A DNA stretch of 25,293 bases, taken from positions 1-25,293 of the forward strand of contig CALLVV010000026.1 in NCBI GenBank assembly GCA_938012815.1, in the 5' to 3' direction. Within the stretch, counting starts at the first letter, position 1. Every line of letters starts with the position of its first letter. The notes under the pieces were generated by a model. It made no database searches, was not told the DNA's origin, and saw only the letters and a list, made by a program, of their open reading frames with translations. Below are positions 1-8,004 of the stretch, in pieces. Source of the stretch: an uncultured Propionibacteriaceae bacterium (GTDB lineage: Bacteria > Actinomycetota > Actinomycetes > Propionibacteriales > Propionibacteriaceae). Made by a program: the position numbers and the translations under genes.

Positions 1-126
1 GAGTTCAAGGCGCTGCGCGCCGAGGAAGAGGCCCACCCGATCGAGAAGACCGGCCGCGAGCTGCGCGCCAAGTTCGGCTGGTCGCAGGTGGACGCCGACT
101 ACACCGAGGGCTCCGCGGCCCGCTGA
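1..126 (+). CDS. ilvC: Ketol-acid reductoisomerase, C-terminal end (partial)
   Basis: Only the last 41 residues and the TGA stop lie in the window; the 5' part is outside. The tail reads EFKALRAEEEAHPIEKTGRE and ends TEGSAAR. It aligns residue for residue with the end of the complete IlvC at 9405-10436 (EFKELRDKGEAHPIEATGRE, ending VEGTAAR), so the family call is firm. The enzyme makes 2,3-dihydroxy-isovalerate or its methyl homologue in valine, leucine and isoleucine synthesis. The codons here are almost all G or C at the third position, unlike the complete ilvC copy. This is thus a second, divergent ilvC in the same window, standing upstream of leuB on the same strand. Confidence 0.88.
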   Translation, partial: EFKALRAEEEAHPIEKTGRELRAKFGWSQVDADYTEGSAAR

Positions 127-146
127 GGCTGCGCCGCCGGAGTGCG

Positions 147-190
147 CCGGCCCCCGCCTCGTCCTATGCGGCGACGAGGCGGGGCCGGTT
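147..190 (+). terminator. Terminator-like hairpin after ilvC
   Basis: A GC-rich stem starts 20 bases after the ilvC stop. The left arm (147-163) and right arm (173-188) pair over 16 bp with one bulged C, around a 9-base loop. Only two T follow, so it is a strong hairpin without a U tract, a form often seen in high-GC actinobacteria. Confidence 0.6.
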
Positions 191-295
191 CCGCGCAGCG
201 GGAGGCGTTCCCGCGCATGGCGGGCAGTGGCACGCGCCCTCCGTCCGCGTGCGGAGCGCTCCCCTTGGGGACGTGGATCGTGCGACACTTGGGGG

Positions 296-1627
296 ATGGG
301 AGACACCAGAGTGGGTGAGGGGCCGCCAGCGCCGGCGCGCCGCCTGAGGATCCTCTTCGTCATCAACAACCTCTACACGGCGGGCAACGGGCTGGCCGCC
401 TCGGCGAGGCGAACGATCGCCCTGCTGCGCGGCGCCGGGCACGACGTGCGCGTGCTCAGCTCCGGCAGCGCCGACGAGTGCCGCCGGGCGGGTCTGCCCG
501 CCCCCGACTACCCGCTCCCGGCGGCCCGCGTGCCCCTGGTCCACAGGATCATCCGCTCCCAGGGGTACGCCTTCGCGCACGCCGAGCGAAAGGCGGTCCG
601 CGCGGGCATCCAGTGGGCGGACGTCGTGCACCTGGAGGAGCCCTTCGGACTGCAGGCCCGGGCCGCGGCCGCCGCCCGGGCCGCCGGGACCCCCTGCCTG
701 GGGACCTACCACATCCACCCCGAGAACATCACCGCGACCATCGGGCTCGCCGGCTTGCGCCCCCTCAACGAGGCGGTCCTGGCCTCATGGGTCCGGCGCG
801 TCTACCGCCACTGCGCCGTCGTGCAGTGCCCGTCGGAGAACGTCCGGGAGCGCCTCGCCCCGCTCGGCATCGGCGCGCGCCTGGTCACCATATCGAATGG
901 CGTTCCCGCGCCCGCCCCTGCCGTGGCCGCGGCGCGGACGGCAGCGGACGCGGACTCGGGCGCCCCGCCCACCGGCACGGGCACCGCGGAGCCCGCAGAA
1001 GGGGCGCCTCCCGCAGGCGCGGGCGCGCCTCCCTCCGAGGACTCCCCTCCGGACGGGACCGCGCGCCCAGGCGCTGGCGGAACCCGGTACCGGGTGCTCG
1101 TCGTCGGCAGGTTCTCGAGGGAGAAGGACCAAGGCACCGTCCTGCGGGCGATGCGGCACAGCGCCAACGCCCACCGCATCGACCTGGTCTTCGCAGGACG
1201 CGGGCCCACGGGCGCCCGCCTACGGCGGGACGCAGCGCGCCTCGTCAGGAGCGGGGTGCTCACCCGGCCCCCGCGGTTCGCCTTCCTCGACGCCGACGGT
1301 CTGGCGGCCCAGGCCCGTGCGGCGGACCTCTACGTCCACTCCGCCACCATCGAGGTCGAGGGCCTGTCGTGCCTGGAGGTCCTGCGCCACGGGGTCGTCC
1401 CGGTGATCGCCCGCTCGCCGCACTCGGCGACGGCGCAATTCGCCAGGGATCCCCGCTGCCTCTACCGGGCCGGGGACGCGCGCGGGCTCGCCCGCGCCAT
1501 CGACTACTGGCTGGAAGACGACGCCCGCCGCCGGGCCAGCGCCTCCCGGTACAGGGGCGTCGGCGCCCAGTACGACATCCGCCGCTGCGTGGGGGCGCTC
1601 ATCGACGAGTACGCCGCCATCGCATAG
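296..1627 (+). CDS. GT4-family glycosyltransferase with a long inter-domain linker
   Basis: Two Rossmann-like domains of the GT-B fold are visible. The N-terminal domain begins RLRILFVINNLYTAGNGLA, with a glycine turn typical of GT4 enzymes, and contains GTYHIHPEN. The C-terminal domain begins VLVVGRFSREKDQGTVLRA, continues with VFAGRGP, and carries the E-x7-E nucleotide-sugar motif in IEVEGLSCLEVL. It probably transfers a sugar to a lipid or surface glycan; donor and acceptor cannot be read from sequence. Between the domains lies a run of about 58 residues, almost only Ala, Pro, Gly, Thr, Glu and Ser (about 905-1080), which normal GT4 enzymes lack. The ATG at 296 has no spaced ribosome binding site. 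A GTG at 311 has GGGAG 8 bases upstream and may be the true start. A GTG at 227 is also in frame. It stands alone between hairpins. Confidence 0.8.
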   Translation: MGDTRVGEGPPAPARRLRILFVINNLYTAGNGLAASARRTIALLRGAGHDVRVLSSGSADECRRAGLPAPDYPLPAARVPLVHRIIRSQGYAFAHAERKAVRAGIQWADVVHLEEPFGLQARAAAAARAAGTPCLGTYHIHPENITATIGLAGLRPLNEAVLASWVRRVYRHCAVVQCPSENVRERLAPLGIGARLVTISNGVPAPAPAVAAARTAADADSGAPPTGTGTAEPAEGAPPAGAGAPPSEDSPPDGTARPGAGGTRYRVLVVGRFSREKDQGTVLRAMRHSANAHRIDLVFAGRGPTGARLRRDAARLVRSGVLTRPPRFAFLDADGLAAQARAADLYVHSATIEVEGLSCLEVLRHGVVPVIARSPHSATAQFARDPRCLYRAGDARGLARAIDYWLEDDARRRASASRYRGVGAQYDIRRCVGALIDEYAAIA

Positions 1628-1959
1628 GGCGCGTCCCAGAAGAGCGCGGGCGCGGGGCAGGCGCGGATCCCCGGGGACCCAGCCGTTCCTCTCCCCGCGG
1701 CCCCGGCCCTCGTCCCCTTCGGTGTCGCACACAAGGGAGGGAATTAGGAAACACGGGGCCGCACACAAGGGCTTGATCCCGCCCTTGTGTGCGGCGCGTG
1801 TTGCGTAAATCAGGGTCCTCGTGTGCGTAGCCGGGGGAGGGGCGCACAATCCGGGGGGATCGGCCCGCGGCCCCTCCCAGGCGCGCCGGGTCAGCGCGCG
1901 GCTTCCCAATGCGCGGACACCATCCGCCCGCAGCCGGGAGGGAACGGGAAGATAGCACC
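1628..1959 (+). other. Intergenic region upstream of leuB with repeated GCACACAAGGG
   Basis: This 332-base stretch has no convincing reading frame. It holds the GCACACAAGGG repeats (separate entry). Related bases GTGTGCG (1821-1827) and GCGCACAA (1842-1849) lie further down, and a purine-rich ribosome binding site GGGAGGGAACGGG at 1936-1948 precedes leuB. I see no leader peptide with a run of Leu codons and no promoter good enough to call. Confidence 0.5.
1726..1795 (+). repeat. Three copies of CGCACACAAGGG forming alternative hairpins
   Basis: CGCACACAAGGG occurs directly at 1726-1737 and 1760-1771, and inverted at 1782-1793. Copies 2 and 3 form a perfect 15-bp stem (1758-1772 with 1781-1795) around the 8-base loop TTGATCCC. 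Copy 1 could pair with copy 3 instead, so two exclusive structures are possible. It lies 130 bases after the glycosyltransferase stop and 165 bases before leuB. It may be a terminator, a repressor operator or an attenuator; the sequence does not decide. There is no T tract after the stem. Confidence 0.6.
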
Positions 1960-2997
1960 ATGACAACGCTGAACATCGCAGTAATCCCCGGCGACGGAAT
2001 CGGCCAGGAGGTCGTGCCCGAGGCGCTCAAGGCGCTCGCGCGGGCGCTGGAGGGGACGGGCACTGACATCGCCACCACCCACTTCGACCTGGGGGCCAGG
2101 CGCTGGCACCGCACCGGGGAGACGCTCACGGAGGCCGACCTCGCCCGGATCAAGGCCCACGACGCCATCCTGCTAGGGGCGGTCGGGGACCCCTCCGTGC
2201 CCTCGGGCGTCCTGGAGCGCGGCCTGCTGCTCAGGCTCCGATTCGCGTTGGACCACTACGTCAACCTGCGCCCCTCGAAGTACTACGACGGGGTCCCCAC
2301 GCCCCTGGCCGATCCCGGCGGCATCGACTTCGTCGTCGTGAGGGAGGGCACCGAGGGCCTCTACGCGGGCAACGGCGGGGCCCTGCGCGTGGGGACGCCC
2401 CACGAGATCGCCACGGAGGTCTCGGTCAACACCGCGTACGGTGTTGAAAGGGTGGTCCGCTACGCCTTCGCCCTGGCCCGGAAGCGCCGCAAGAGGCTCA
2501 CCCTGGTCCACAAGCACAACGTCCTGGTCAACGCCGGGGGGCTGTGGCGCCGCCTCTTCGATCAGATCGGTGAGGAGTTCCCCGATGTCGCGCGCGACTA
2601 CCTGCACATCGACGCCGCCATGATCGCCATGGTGGTCGACCCGGCCCGGTTTGACGTGATCGTCACCGACAATCTGTTCGGCGACATCGTCACGGATCTG
2701 GCAGCGGCGGTCACGGGGGGCATCGGGCTGGCGGCCTCCGCGAACATCAACCCGTCGGGCGAGTACCCGTCGATGTTCGAACCCGTTCACGGTTCGGCGC
2801 CGGACATCGCTGGCCGGGGAATCGCCGATCCGACCGCGGCCATCAGTTCCGTGGCCCTGTTGTTGGCGCACCTGGGGCACCCCGAGGCGGCCCGCCGCGT
2901 TGACGACGCGGTTGCCGCCGACATCGCGGGTCGCCGCCCCGGTCCCGTCAGGACCTCCGAGGTCGGGGATCGGATCGCCGCTGCCGTGGCCGGCTGA
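1960..2997 (+). CDS. leuB: 3-isopropylmalate dehydrogenase
   Basis: LeuB oxidises and decarboxylates 3-isopropylmalate with NAD+ in the leucine pathway, in the cytoplasm. The 345-residue product shows the family signatures: IAVIPGDGIGQEVVPEAL at the N-terminus, the substrate-arginine region RLRFALDHYVNLRP, VVREGTEGLYAG, the catalytic lysine region VHKHNVL, and the metal-binding DNLFGDIVTDLAA followed by EPVHGSAPDIAGRG. The length is normal. The ATG at 1960 is chosen for GGGAGGGAACGGG 12-24 bases upstream; an in-frame ATG at 1909 lacks a site and would add 17 unconserved residues. The first 580 bases have nearly pure G/C third positions, while after about 2550 codons such as GAT, GGT, TTT, GTT, GCT and TTG become frequent. 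The gene may be a recombinant mosaic. It converges on the flotillin gene. Confidence 0.93.
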   Translation: MTTLNIAVIPGDGIGQEVVPEALKALARALEGTGTDIATTHFDLGARRWHRTGETLTEADLARIKAHDAILLGAVGDPSVPSGVLERGLLLRLRFALDHYVNLRPSKYYDGVPTPLADPGGIDFVVVREGTEGLYAGNGGALRVGTPHEIATEVSVNTAYGVERVVRYAFALARKRRKRLTLVHKHNVLVNAGGLWRRLFDQIGEEFPDVARDYLHIDAAMIAMVVDPARFDVIVTDNLFGDIVTDLAAAVTGGIGLAASANINPSGEYPSMFEPVHGSAPDIAGRGIADPTAAISSVALLLAHLGHPEAARRVDDAVAADIAGRRPGPVRTSEVGDRIAAAVAG

Positions 2998-3010
2998 TCT
3001 GCGAGGCAAA

Positions 3011-3044
3011 CGAGGGGCCGGACCCGATCGGGTCCGGCCCCTCG
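3011..3044. terminator. Bidirectional terminator between leuB and flotillin
   Basis: A perfect 15-bp inverted repeat (3011-3025 with 3030-3044) has the loop GATC, which is itself palindromic. It lies 13 bases after the leuB stop and 14 bases beyond the flotillin stop on the other strand, so it can serve both convergent genes. TGTT follows on the + strand and TTTGCC on the - strand; neither is a strong T tract. Confidence 0.75.
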
Positions 3045-3058
3045 TGTTCCCGGGATTT

Positions 3059-4561
3059 TCACTCGGCGGTTTCGCCCTTGAGCACCTTTCCGCTCGCGTG
3101 ACCCTTCAGGATGTCGAGCAGGTCGATGCCGGTGGTGTTCTTGATCATCTCGACGGTCTGCAGCACGTTGTCGTTGACCTGGCGGGGCAGCGCAGCCGCC
3201 CCTTCCGTGGAGACGACGGTGAGTTTGTCGATGCTGCCCATGGGGGCGGCGACCTTCTCGGCGACCTGCGGCAGCACTTCGACGAGCATCTGCAATACCG
3301 CTGCCTCGTTGTAGTTCGCGAAGGCGGCGGCCCGTTTGTTCATGGCCTCCGCCTCGGCGGTGCCAACGGCGAGGGCCGCGGCGGCCTTGGCCTCACCCTC
3401 GGCGCGAATGGCGTCAGCCTCGGCGATACGGCGCGCCTTCTCGGCCTCACCACGGCGGGCACCCTCAATGGCCTCGGCCTCGGCGAGCGCAGCACGGCGC
3501 TGCTTCTCGCCCTCACCCGTGAGGCGGGCGGTCTCGGCCTGGGCCTCCGCGTTGGCGATGGCTGCCGCCTTGCGGGCCTCGGCCTCGAAGATCTCGGAGT
3601 TGCGCCGCCCCTGGGCAGCGGTCTCGGTCTCGTAGCGCTTCGCATCCGCGGGTTTGCGGACCTCGGTGTCGAGCTGGCGGTCCTTCAGGGCCGCCTGGCG
3701 TACGGCAACCTTCTCCTGCTCGGTGAGGATGGCCTGGTCACGGTCGGCCTGGGCGAGCGGCCCGGCTGCGGCCGCCTGGGCGCGAGCAGCATCCGTCTCG
3801 GCTTTGATCTCGGCCTCTTTGAGCACAAGGGCCCGCTCCGAGATCGCGATCTCCTGCTCGGCGGCCAGCCTCGCCTGCTCGGCTTCCCTTCGAGCGTCGG
3901 CTTCGGCGATCGCGGCGATCTGACCGACCTTGGCCGACTCCGGGCGCCCCAGGTCCGACAGGTAGGAGCCGTCGTCGGTGATGTCCTGGATCTGGAAGGT
4001 GTCGAGCACCAGGCCTTGACCGGTCAAGGAGGCCTCGGACTCGTCGGCCACCCTCTGGGCGAAGGCGGCGCGGTCACGGATGATCTGCTCCACGGAAAGA
4101 CCACCGACGATGGATCGGAGCGCGCCCGCGAGGGTCTCCTGGGTGAACGTCTCGATCTCCTCCTGCTGCATCAAGAAGCGCTGTGCGGCGGCACGGATGG
4201 AGTCCTCGTTGCCCCCCACCTTGACGATTGCGACGCCGTCGAGATTCAGTTTGATGCCTTGACCGGAAACCGCGTTGCGGATCTGCACCATGATGCGGCG
4301 GCTGGACAGGTCGAGCACGTGCAGACGCTGGATCAAGGGAATCACGAAGACTCCACCGCCCATGATGACCTTCTGGCCGGACAGGTCGGTGGAAACCAAA
4401 CCGGTCTCAGGATTGGTGACTGCCTTTCCCTTCTGGCCCGTAATGATGTAGGCCTCGTTCGGACGGGCCACCCGGTACCGGCTGGCGACCAGCCAGATCA
4501 GTAGGGCGATCAGTAGGACTATGCCTCCCACTCCGGTGATCAGGGAGGAGAAATCATTCAT
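3059..4561 (-). CDS. floT: Flotillin-like SPFH-domain membrane protein
   Basis: Flotillins scaffold ordered membrane microdomains. This 500-residue protein matches the usual length. It has an N-terminal membrane segment (VGGIVLLIALLIWLVAS, about residues 11-27) and then an SPFH/band 7 domain to about residue 200, containing RPNEAYIITG, VFVIPLIQRLHVLDL and TFQIQDITDDGSYLSDLGR. A long Ala/Glu/Arg/Lys coiled coil follows (about 210-420, many EAE and AEA repeats). The C-terminal flotillin region carries NEAAVLQMLVEVLPQVAEK and IDKLTVVS. The ATG at 4559-4561 has AAAGG about 12 bases upstream. It lies 26 bases downstream of the NfeD gene on the same strand, the arrangement of yuaF-yuaG in Bacillus subtilis, so the two are probably one operon. 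Confidence 0.9.
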   Translation of the reverse strand: MNDFSSLITGVGGIVLLIALLIWLVASRYRVARPNEAYIITGQKGKAVTNPETGLVSTDLSGQKVIMGGGVFVIPLIQRLHVLDLSSRRIMVQIRNAVSGQGIKLNLDGVAIVKVGGNEDSIRAAAQRFLMQQEEIETFTQETLAGALRSIVGGLSVEQIIRDRAAFAQRVADESEASLTGQGLVLDTFQIQDITDDGSYLSDLGRPESAKVGQIAAIAEADARREAEQARLAAEQEIAISERALVLKEAEIKAETDAARAQAAAAGPLAQADRDQAILTEQEKVAVRQAALKDRQLDTEVRKPADAKRYETETAAQGRRNSEIFEAEARKAAAIANAEAQAETARLTGEGEKQRRAALAEAEAIEGARRGEAEKARRIAEADAIRAEGEAKAAAALAVGTAEAEAMNKRAAAFANYNEAAVLQMLVEVLPQVAEKVAAPMGSIDKLTVVSTEGAAALPRQVNDNVLQTVEMIKNTTGIDLLDILKGHASGKVLKGETAE

Positions 4562-4587
4562 GGATGTGTGAACCTTTCTGTTTCCGT

Positions 4588-5091
4588 TCAGGACTGGGGA
4601 AGTTCATCAGCGGTGGGACGAACCTCGACGGCTGTGGGTGACAGGACTCCGGACACCCAAACCGGAGTTCCGGCAGGAATCGGCAGTTCCGCCCGCGCCG
4701 CACGCTTGTGGGTGCCGATCCGGATTTCACCGAAACCGCTTTCCGGAATGTCCGTGATGACGCGGGCCTCCGCCCCGATCAGGTGGTCGTTGCGAAGCGC
4801 CTGCCCGGTTTCTGCGCGTTTCAACCAGCGGGTGAGGGCCACCGCTCCCCAGCCGGCCAGGCTTCCTGCGATCAGACCGACCAGGGAGGCCAGCCACACG
4901 CTGTCCGTGAATTCATGAACGGCCACCCCACCGAACCCGAAGGCCCCGATGAAAGCAGCGATGACCGAGGTGGAGAAAACCTCGGAATCCAGACCGTCGA
5001 AGTGAAGGGCGGAATCCAGCAGATCCCCCAGGATCAGGGACACCAACAGGACCATGACCCCTGCGATCCCGAGGATCAGGAAAACGCTCAC
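4588..5091 (-). CDS. NfeD-like membrane protein, flotillin partner
   Basis: The 167-residue product has three or four hydrophobic segments: FLILGIAGVMVLLVSLIL, VIAAFIGAFGFGGVAV and WLASLVGLIAGSLAGWGAVAL. A soluble C-terminal OB-fold-like domain of about 75 residues follows (LIGAEARVITDIPESGFGEI ... AELPIPAGTPVWVSGV). This is the short NfeD form that accompanies SPFH proteins, with no protease domain. The GTG at 5089-5091 is chosen because GGAAGGG lies 6 bases upstream; frames extending further give an unrelated charged tail. It is the first gene of the pair with flotillin. NfeD proteins are thought to stabilise or recruit the SPFH oligomer; that role here is inferred from context. Confidence 0.85.
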   Translation of the reverse strand: MSVFLILGIAGVMVLLVSLILGDLLDSALHFDGLDSEVFSTSVIAAFIGAFGFGGVAVHEFTDSVWLASLVGLIAGSLAGWGAVALTRWLKRAETGQALRNDHLIGAEARVITDIPESGFGEIRIGTHKRAARAELPIPAGTPVWVSGVLSPTAVEVRPTADELPQS

Positions 5092-5383
5092 CGTTGTCCC
5101 TTCCTGTCTCGTCCAGCGATCCAAATTTACCAAATCAGGAGTGCAGGCCCGGGTGCCGGCAGAGCGGGTGAGAAACGGCTGACCTCCCCGGCCGGATGGT
5201 TTTCCCGCACCCCCGAGGTTCCCGTGTACCGGCTCGACCGACCTCATGAACCCCCGCCAGCGAGACTTCCCCCGCGCAGGCGGATCGGGGCCTGGTGGTG
5301 CGGTCGCGAGAACCACCATCTTTCCCACTTCTTCCAGGCAAATCGCCGATCCCAGGTCTCACGAGAAGAACCGGGGGTGGCTC
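5092..5383 (-). other. Intergenic region between helicase gene and nfeD
   Basis: Nothing here reads as a gene. On the - strand an A+T-rich patch TTGGTAAATTTGG about 20-30 bases upstream of the nfeD ribosome binding site could be its -10 region, but no -35 box is convincing. AGGCRAATCGCCGA occurs twice (about 5338 and 5398), the second copy inside the end of the helicase frame. I see no hairpin good enough to call a terminator. Confidence 0.35.
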
Positions 5384-7129
5384 TCATTCCCAGTGCAGGC
5401 GAATCGCCGAGGTGAGCCGCCACGGGTCGATGTTGCGCACCGCTCGCGTGATGCCCTCACCCTCGGGGCTGCGGGCGTACCAGCCCTCCCCCTCCCCCAC
5501 CCATCGCCGCCAGGCGAGCAGATAGGCGTCGGCCCGGTCCCTGTTGGAGGCGAGCACGCTCGGGACCGGATGCCAGGTTTCCAGAACGGTTTCCCGCCCG
5601 ATCAGGCCGAGCCTCAACACGTCCCGGAGCCGGGGCGGGTCAGCGGTGAGACGGGAGATCAGGTATCGGGGTTGGGAAACGGGTTGCAACGCCTCGTCCA
5701 GCGCCTCCGCGAACCGGGCCGATTCCTCCGCGGGCACCCCGGACAGCCGGCAGCGCAGTTCCTGTCCTCTGACCTCCACCGCGACCGCCCCGGCTCCCGC
5801 ACTGACCAACCCGCGCGCCTGGAGGGCGTCGGCAACCGCCCTGGCCACCCTGCCGACACCGACATTCGCTGCCAACCCGGTGAGCCTGCGTCCCGCCCGG
5901 ATCACCCGGATCAGCAGATCCACCCCCGTCAGCACCAGCGCGGCGGCCGCCCACCAAGACAGTCCCAGCACCGCCAGCACCAGGGCCGCACCCAGCAACC
6001 AGGGCCACAGCACGGGCCCCAGCTTCCGGGGCGCCGCCTCCCCGAAACTGCTTCCGGTCAACGGTTCCTTCGTCCTGGAACTCACCCGCACCACCGACAC
6101 CTCCCGGCCGGTCCTGATCCGCGTGTCGTTCCATTGATCCGCAACCCGGCCGCGTTCCCGGGAACGCCGGACCGCACGAACGTTGGCGGCCTCGATTCCG
6201 TCCGATTCCGGAGTCCGGAACTCGCTGAACCCATCGGCCAGGTGCGCCACCCCGTCCACCAGATCGCCCTGCTCGTCGGGGGCGAGGTAACCACGGTGCT
6301 TGCGCACGAGACGCCGCCAGTCCGCGTCCCCCAACACCCCGTCGGCGACGCAGGCCACCGACCAGTTGATCGCGACCTTACCCGGATTCTCCGGGTCGCG
6401 TCGTAGGCTGCGCCCGCGAAGCTGAACCACGGCACCGGGCGTGGTTGCGCTGGTCAGGTCCACCAGGCAGTTGACGCCCGGGGCGTCCCATCCCTCCCCC
6501 AGCAGCCCACGGGTACCGACCAGGAGCCTGGTGCCACCCATCCGGAAGAACTCGGTCACCACCGGCACCCACTGGCGGACGTTCCAGCCGAGAACCCGCA
6601 CCAGTCCCTCCTCCTCGACAGTATCCAAGGAGTGCCCGGGGAGCCGGCCCGCGGCGAAGTCCATCAGCGCCCGGGAGCTCGACGGGGTTCCCGCGACGAC
6701 CCCCGCGGTGACGAGCAACGGTTCGAGGCGCTGCCCAACCGGGTTTTCGGCCAAGGCCTTCAGGGTCTGCCAGGCCGATCCCGAGTCCGCGGTCACCACG
6801 TCGCGCAGGCCTTGTGGCAGCGCGGCCGCCCGCTCGAAATCGCACACCACCAGGGCGCGCAGGTCAGCGCCGAGGTTCTCCTCTTCCAGAGCCACTATCT
6901 CGGCCGCGGCGAGGGCCTTGGATGCGCTGCGGGCCAGTACCCGGTCCATGGTGGAGGCGGCCGCGCTGATGCCTCGCCGGGTCCAGCGGTAACCGATGGA
7001 GGGGAGGATCTCCCGGACCTCCAGGATCAGGGCATGGTCCCGCGGGTCGGAGCTGTCGACCAGCGGAAGGAGCCACTGGTTGAGTACCACCACCCAGTCC
7101 TCGATCCCGGGATCACGTCGGTGGCGCTC
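5384..7129 (-). pseudogene. Superfamily II helicase, C-terminal part (frameshifted), with membrane segments
   Basis: This frame holds the second RecA-like domain of the helicase that begins at 7944. Visible are VVCDFERAAALP, motif V-like GTRGLLGEGWDAPGVN and motif VI QLRGRSLRRDP. After the helicase core, two adjacent hydrophobic segments appear (LWPWLLGAALVLAVLGLSWW and AAAALVLTGVDLLIRV), followed by about 200 residues I do not recognise, ending IRLHWE. The frame is open to the left of its first possible start (GTG at 7093) and reads GERHRRDPGIEDWVVVL, which continues the upstream fragment if one base is added near 7131. It is either a genuine pseudogene or a sequencing error. A separately translated protein from GTG 7093 is unlikely, as it would lack the ATP-binding domain. 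Confidence 0.75.
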
Positions 7130-7944
7130 GCCAACGCAACTCCTATGGGTGGTTCGGCATAACCCGCGTGGGCGAGGCGCAGCAGGGCATCGGTCAGGCG
7201 TTCATCCGTGGCCGCGAGCTCCTCCCAGGAGACGTTGGCCTGCAGCTTCGCCACTGCCTCGAAGAGTGGCACGCTCGCCCTGTCCGGGGCGCTGAGATGG
7301 GTGAGCAGTTCCTGGATCCTCCCCTGCTGCTCTCCCAGCCAGTCGCGTTCAGCGGCGGTGGGGTTCGTCAGCCAGCCGAGTTCCTGATAGGGGACCAGGT
7401 CCCCGGCCGCCACCACTTGGGGAATGTTCGCGGAATACGTGATCTCGCCGAAGAGTTCGTTCTCCAGGGTGGCCTCCGCTCCAGTCAGGGCGGTTGCCGG
7501 GGTGGCCGTGAGACCCAGTACGACGGCATCATCGGGCAACAGTCCGAGCACCTCGGCCAGCAACCGGCCCCACGTCCGGAGCAGGTGATGGCATTCGTCC
7601 AGGACGATCATCAGGTTCCCCGTGGCTGCGAGCTCGGCCACCAAGGCCCTGCCGTTCGGGTGCAGACGAGCCAGCTGCGTGCTCCCACCGGGGTCGTCGC
7701 CGAAATTGGCAAGCGCCTGATAGGTCAGGCAGCGAACCTCCGGCGCGGCGGCCTGCCACTGGCCGCGAATGGCGATGTTCGGGCTGAAAACCACACCGGT
7801 GCGCCCCGACTCACGGATCGCCTGCACACCGACCATGGTCTTGCCGGCGCCCGGTGGCAGGACGATCCAACCCCTGGAAACCCCCGCCGAGATGCTCCGA
7901 CGCCAGGCGTCGAGAGCCTCCCGCTGGTGCAACCTCAGAGGCAT
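7027..7944 (-). pseudogene. DEAD/DEAH-box helicase, N-terminal part (frameshifted)
   Basis: This frame carries the ATPase domain of a superfamily II helicase. It shows a Q-motif-like MPLRLHQREALDAW, Walker A PPGAGKT (residues 30-36), the Walker B variant LDECHHL (DECH, residues 116-119) and motif III GLTATP (144-149). The conserved part ends at PPIGVAL (about 7132); the remaining 35 residues to the stop at 7027 look like out-of-frame read-through (DVIPGSRTGWWYSTSG). Restoring one base near 7131 joins it to the downstream frame, giving one protein of about 854 residues. ATG 7944 is taken as the start because the Q-motif follows directly; a GTG at 7983 is in frame. It may belong to DNA repair or defence, but nothing in the sequence settles that. 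It lies 60 bases downstream of the transporter gene. Confidence 0.78.
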
Positions 7945-8004
7945 CAAGGTTTCGGAACGCTCTCCACGTGCCCGTCGGTGCACTGCTTCCCGGCCCGGCC
8001 CATG

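Noticed and set aside
478..1776. 432-codon Arg/Pro/Gly-rich frame inside the glycosyltransferase gene
   Set aside because: Alternate-frame shadow of high-GC coding DNA; the other frame has clear GT4 motifs.
3300..3960. Repetitive CCTCGGCCTCGGCG-like stretches
   Set aside because: They encode the AEA/EAE heptads of the flotillin coiled coil; not a DNA repeat array or CRISPR.
2900..4504. 534-codon + strand frame opposite flotillin, with repeated LGL/GLG units
   Set aside because: It mirrors the Ala/Glu-rich coiled coil of flotillin on the other strand and is not a repeat protein.
5384..7983. Programmed frameshifting as the explanation for the split helicase gene
   Set aside because: The junction near 7131 (TTGGCGAGCG on the coding strand) has no slippery heptamer or homopolymer; a lost base or sequence error is simpler.
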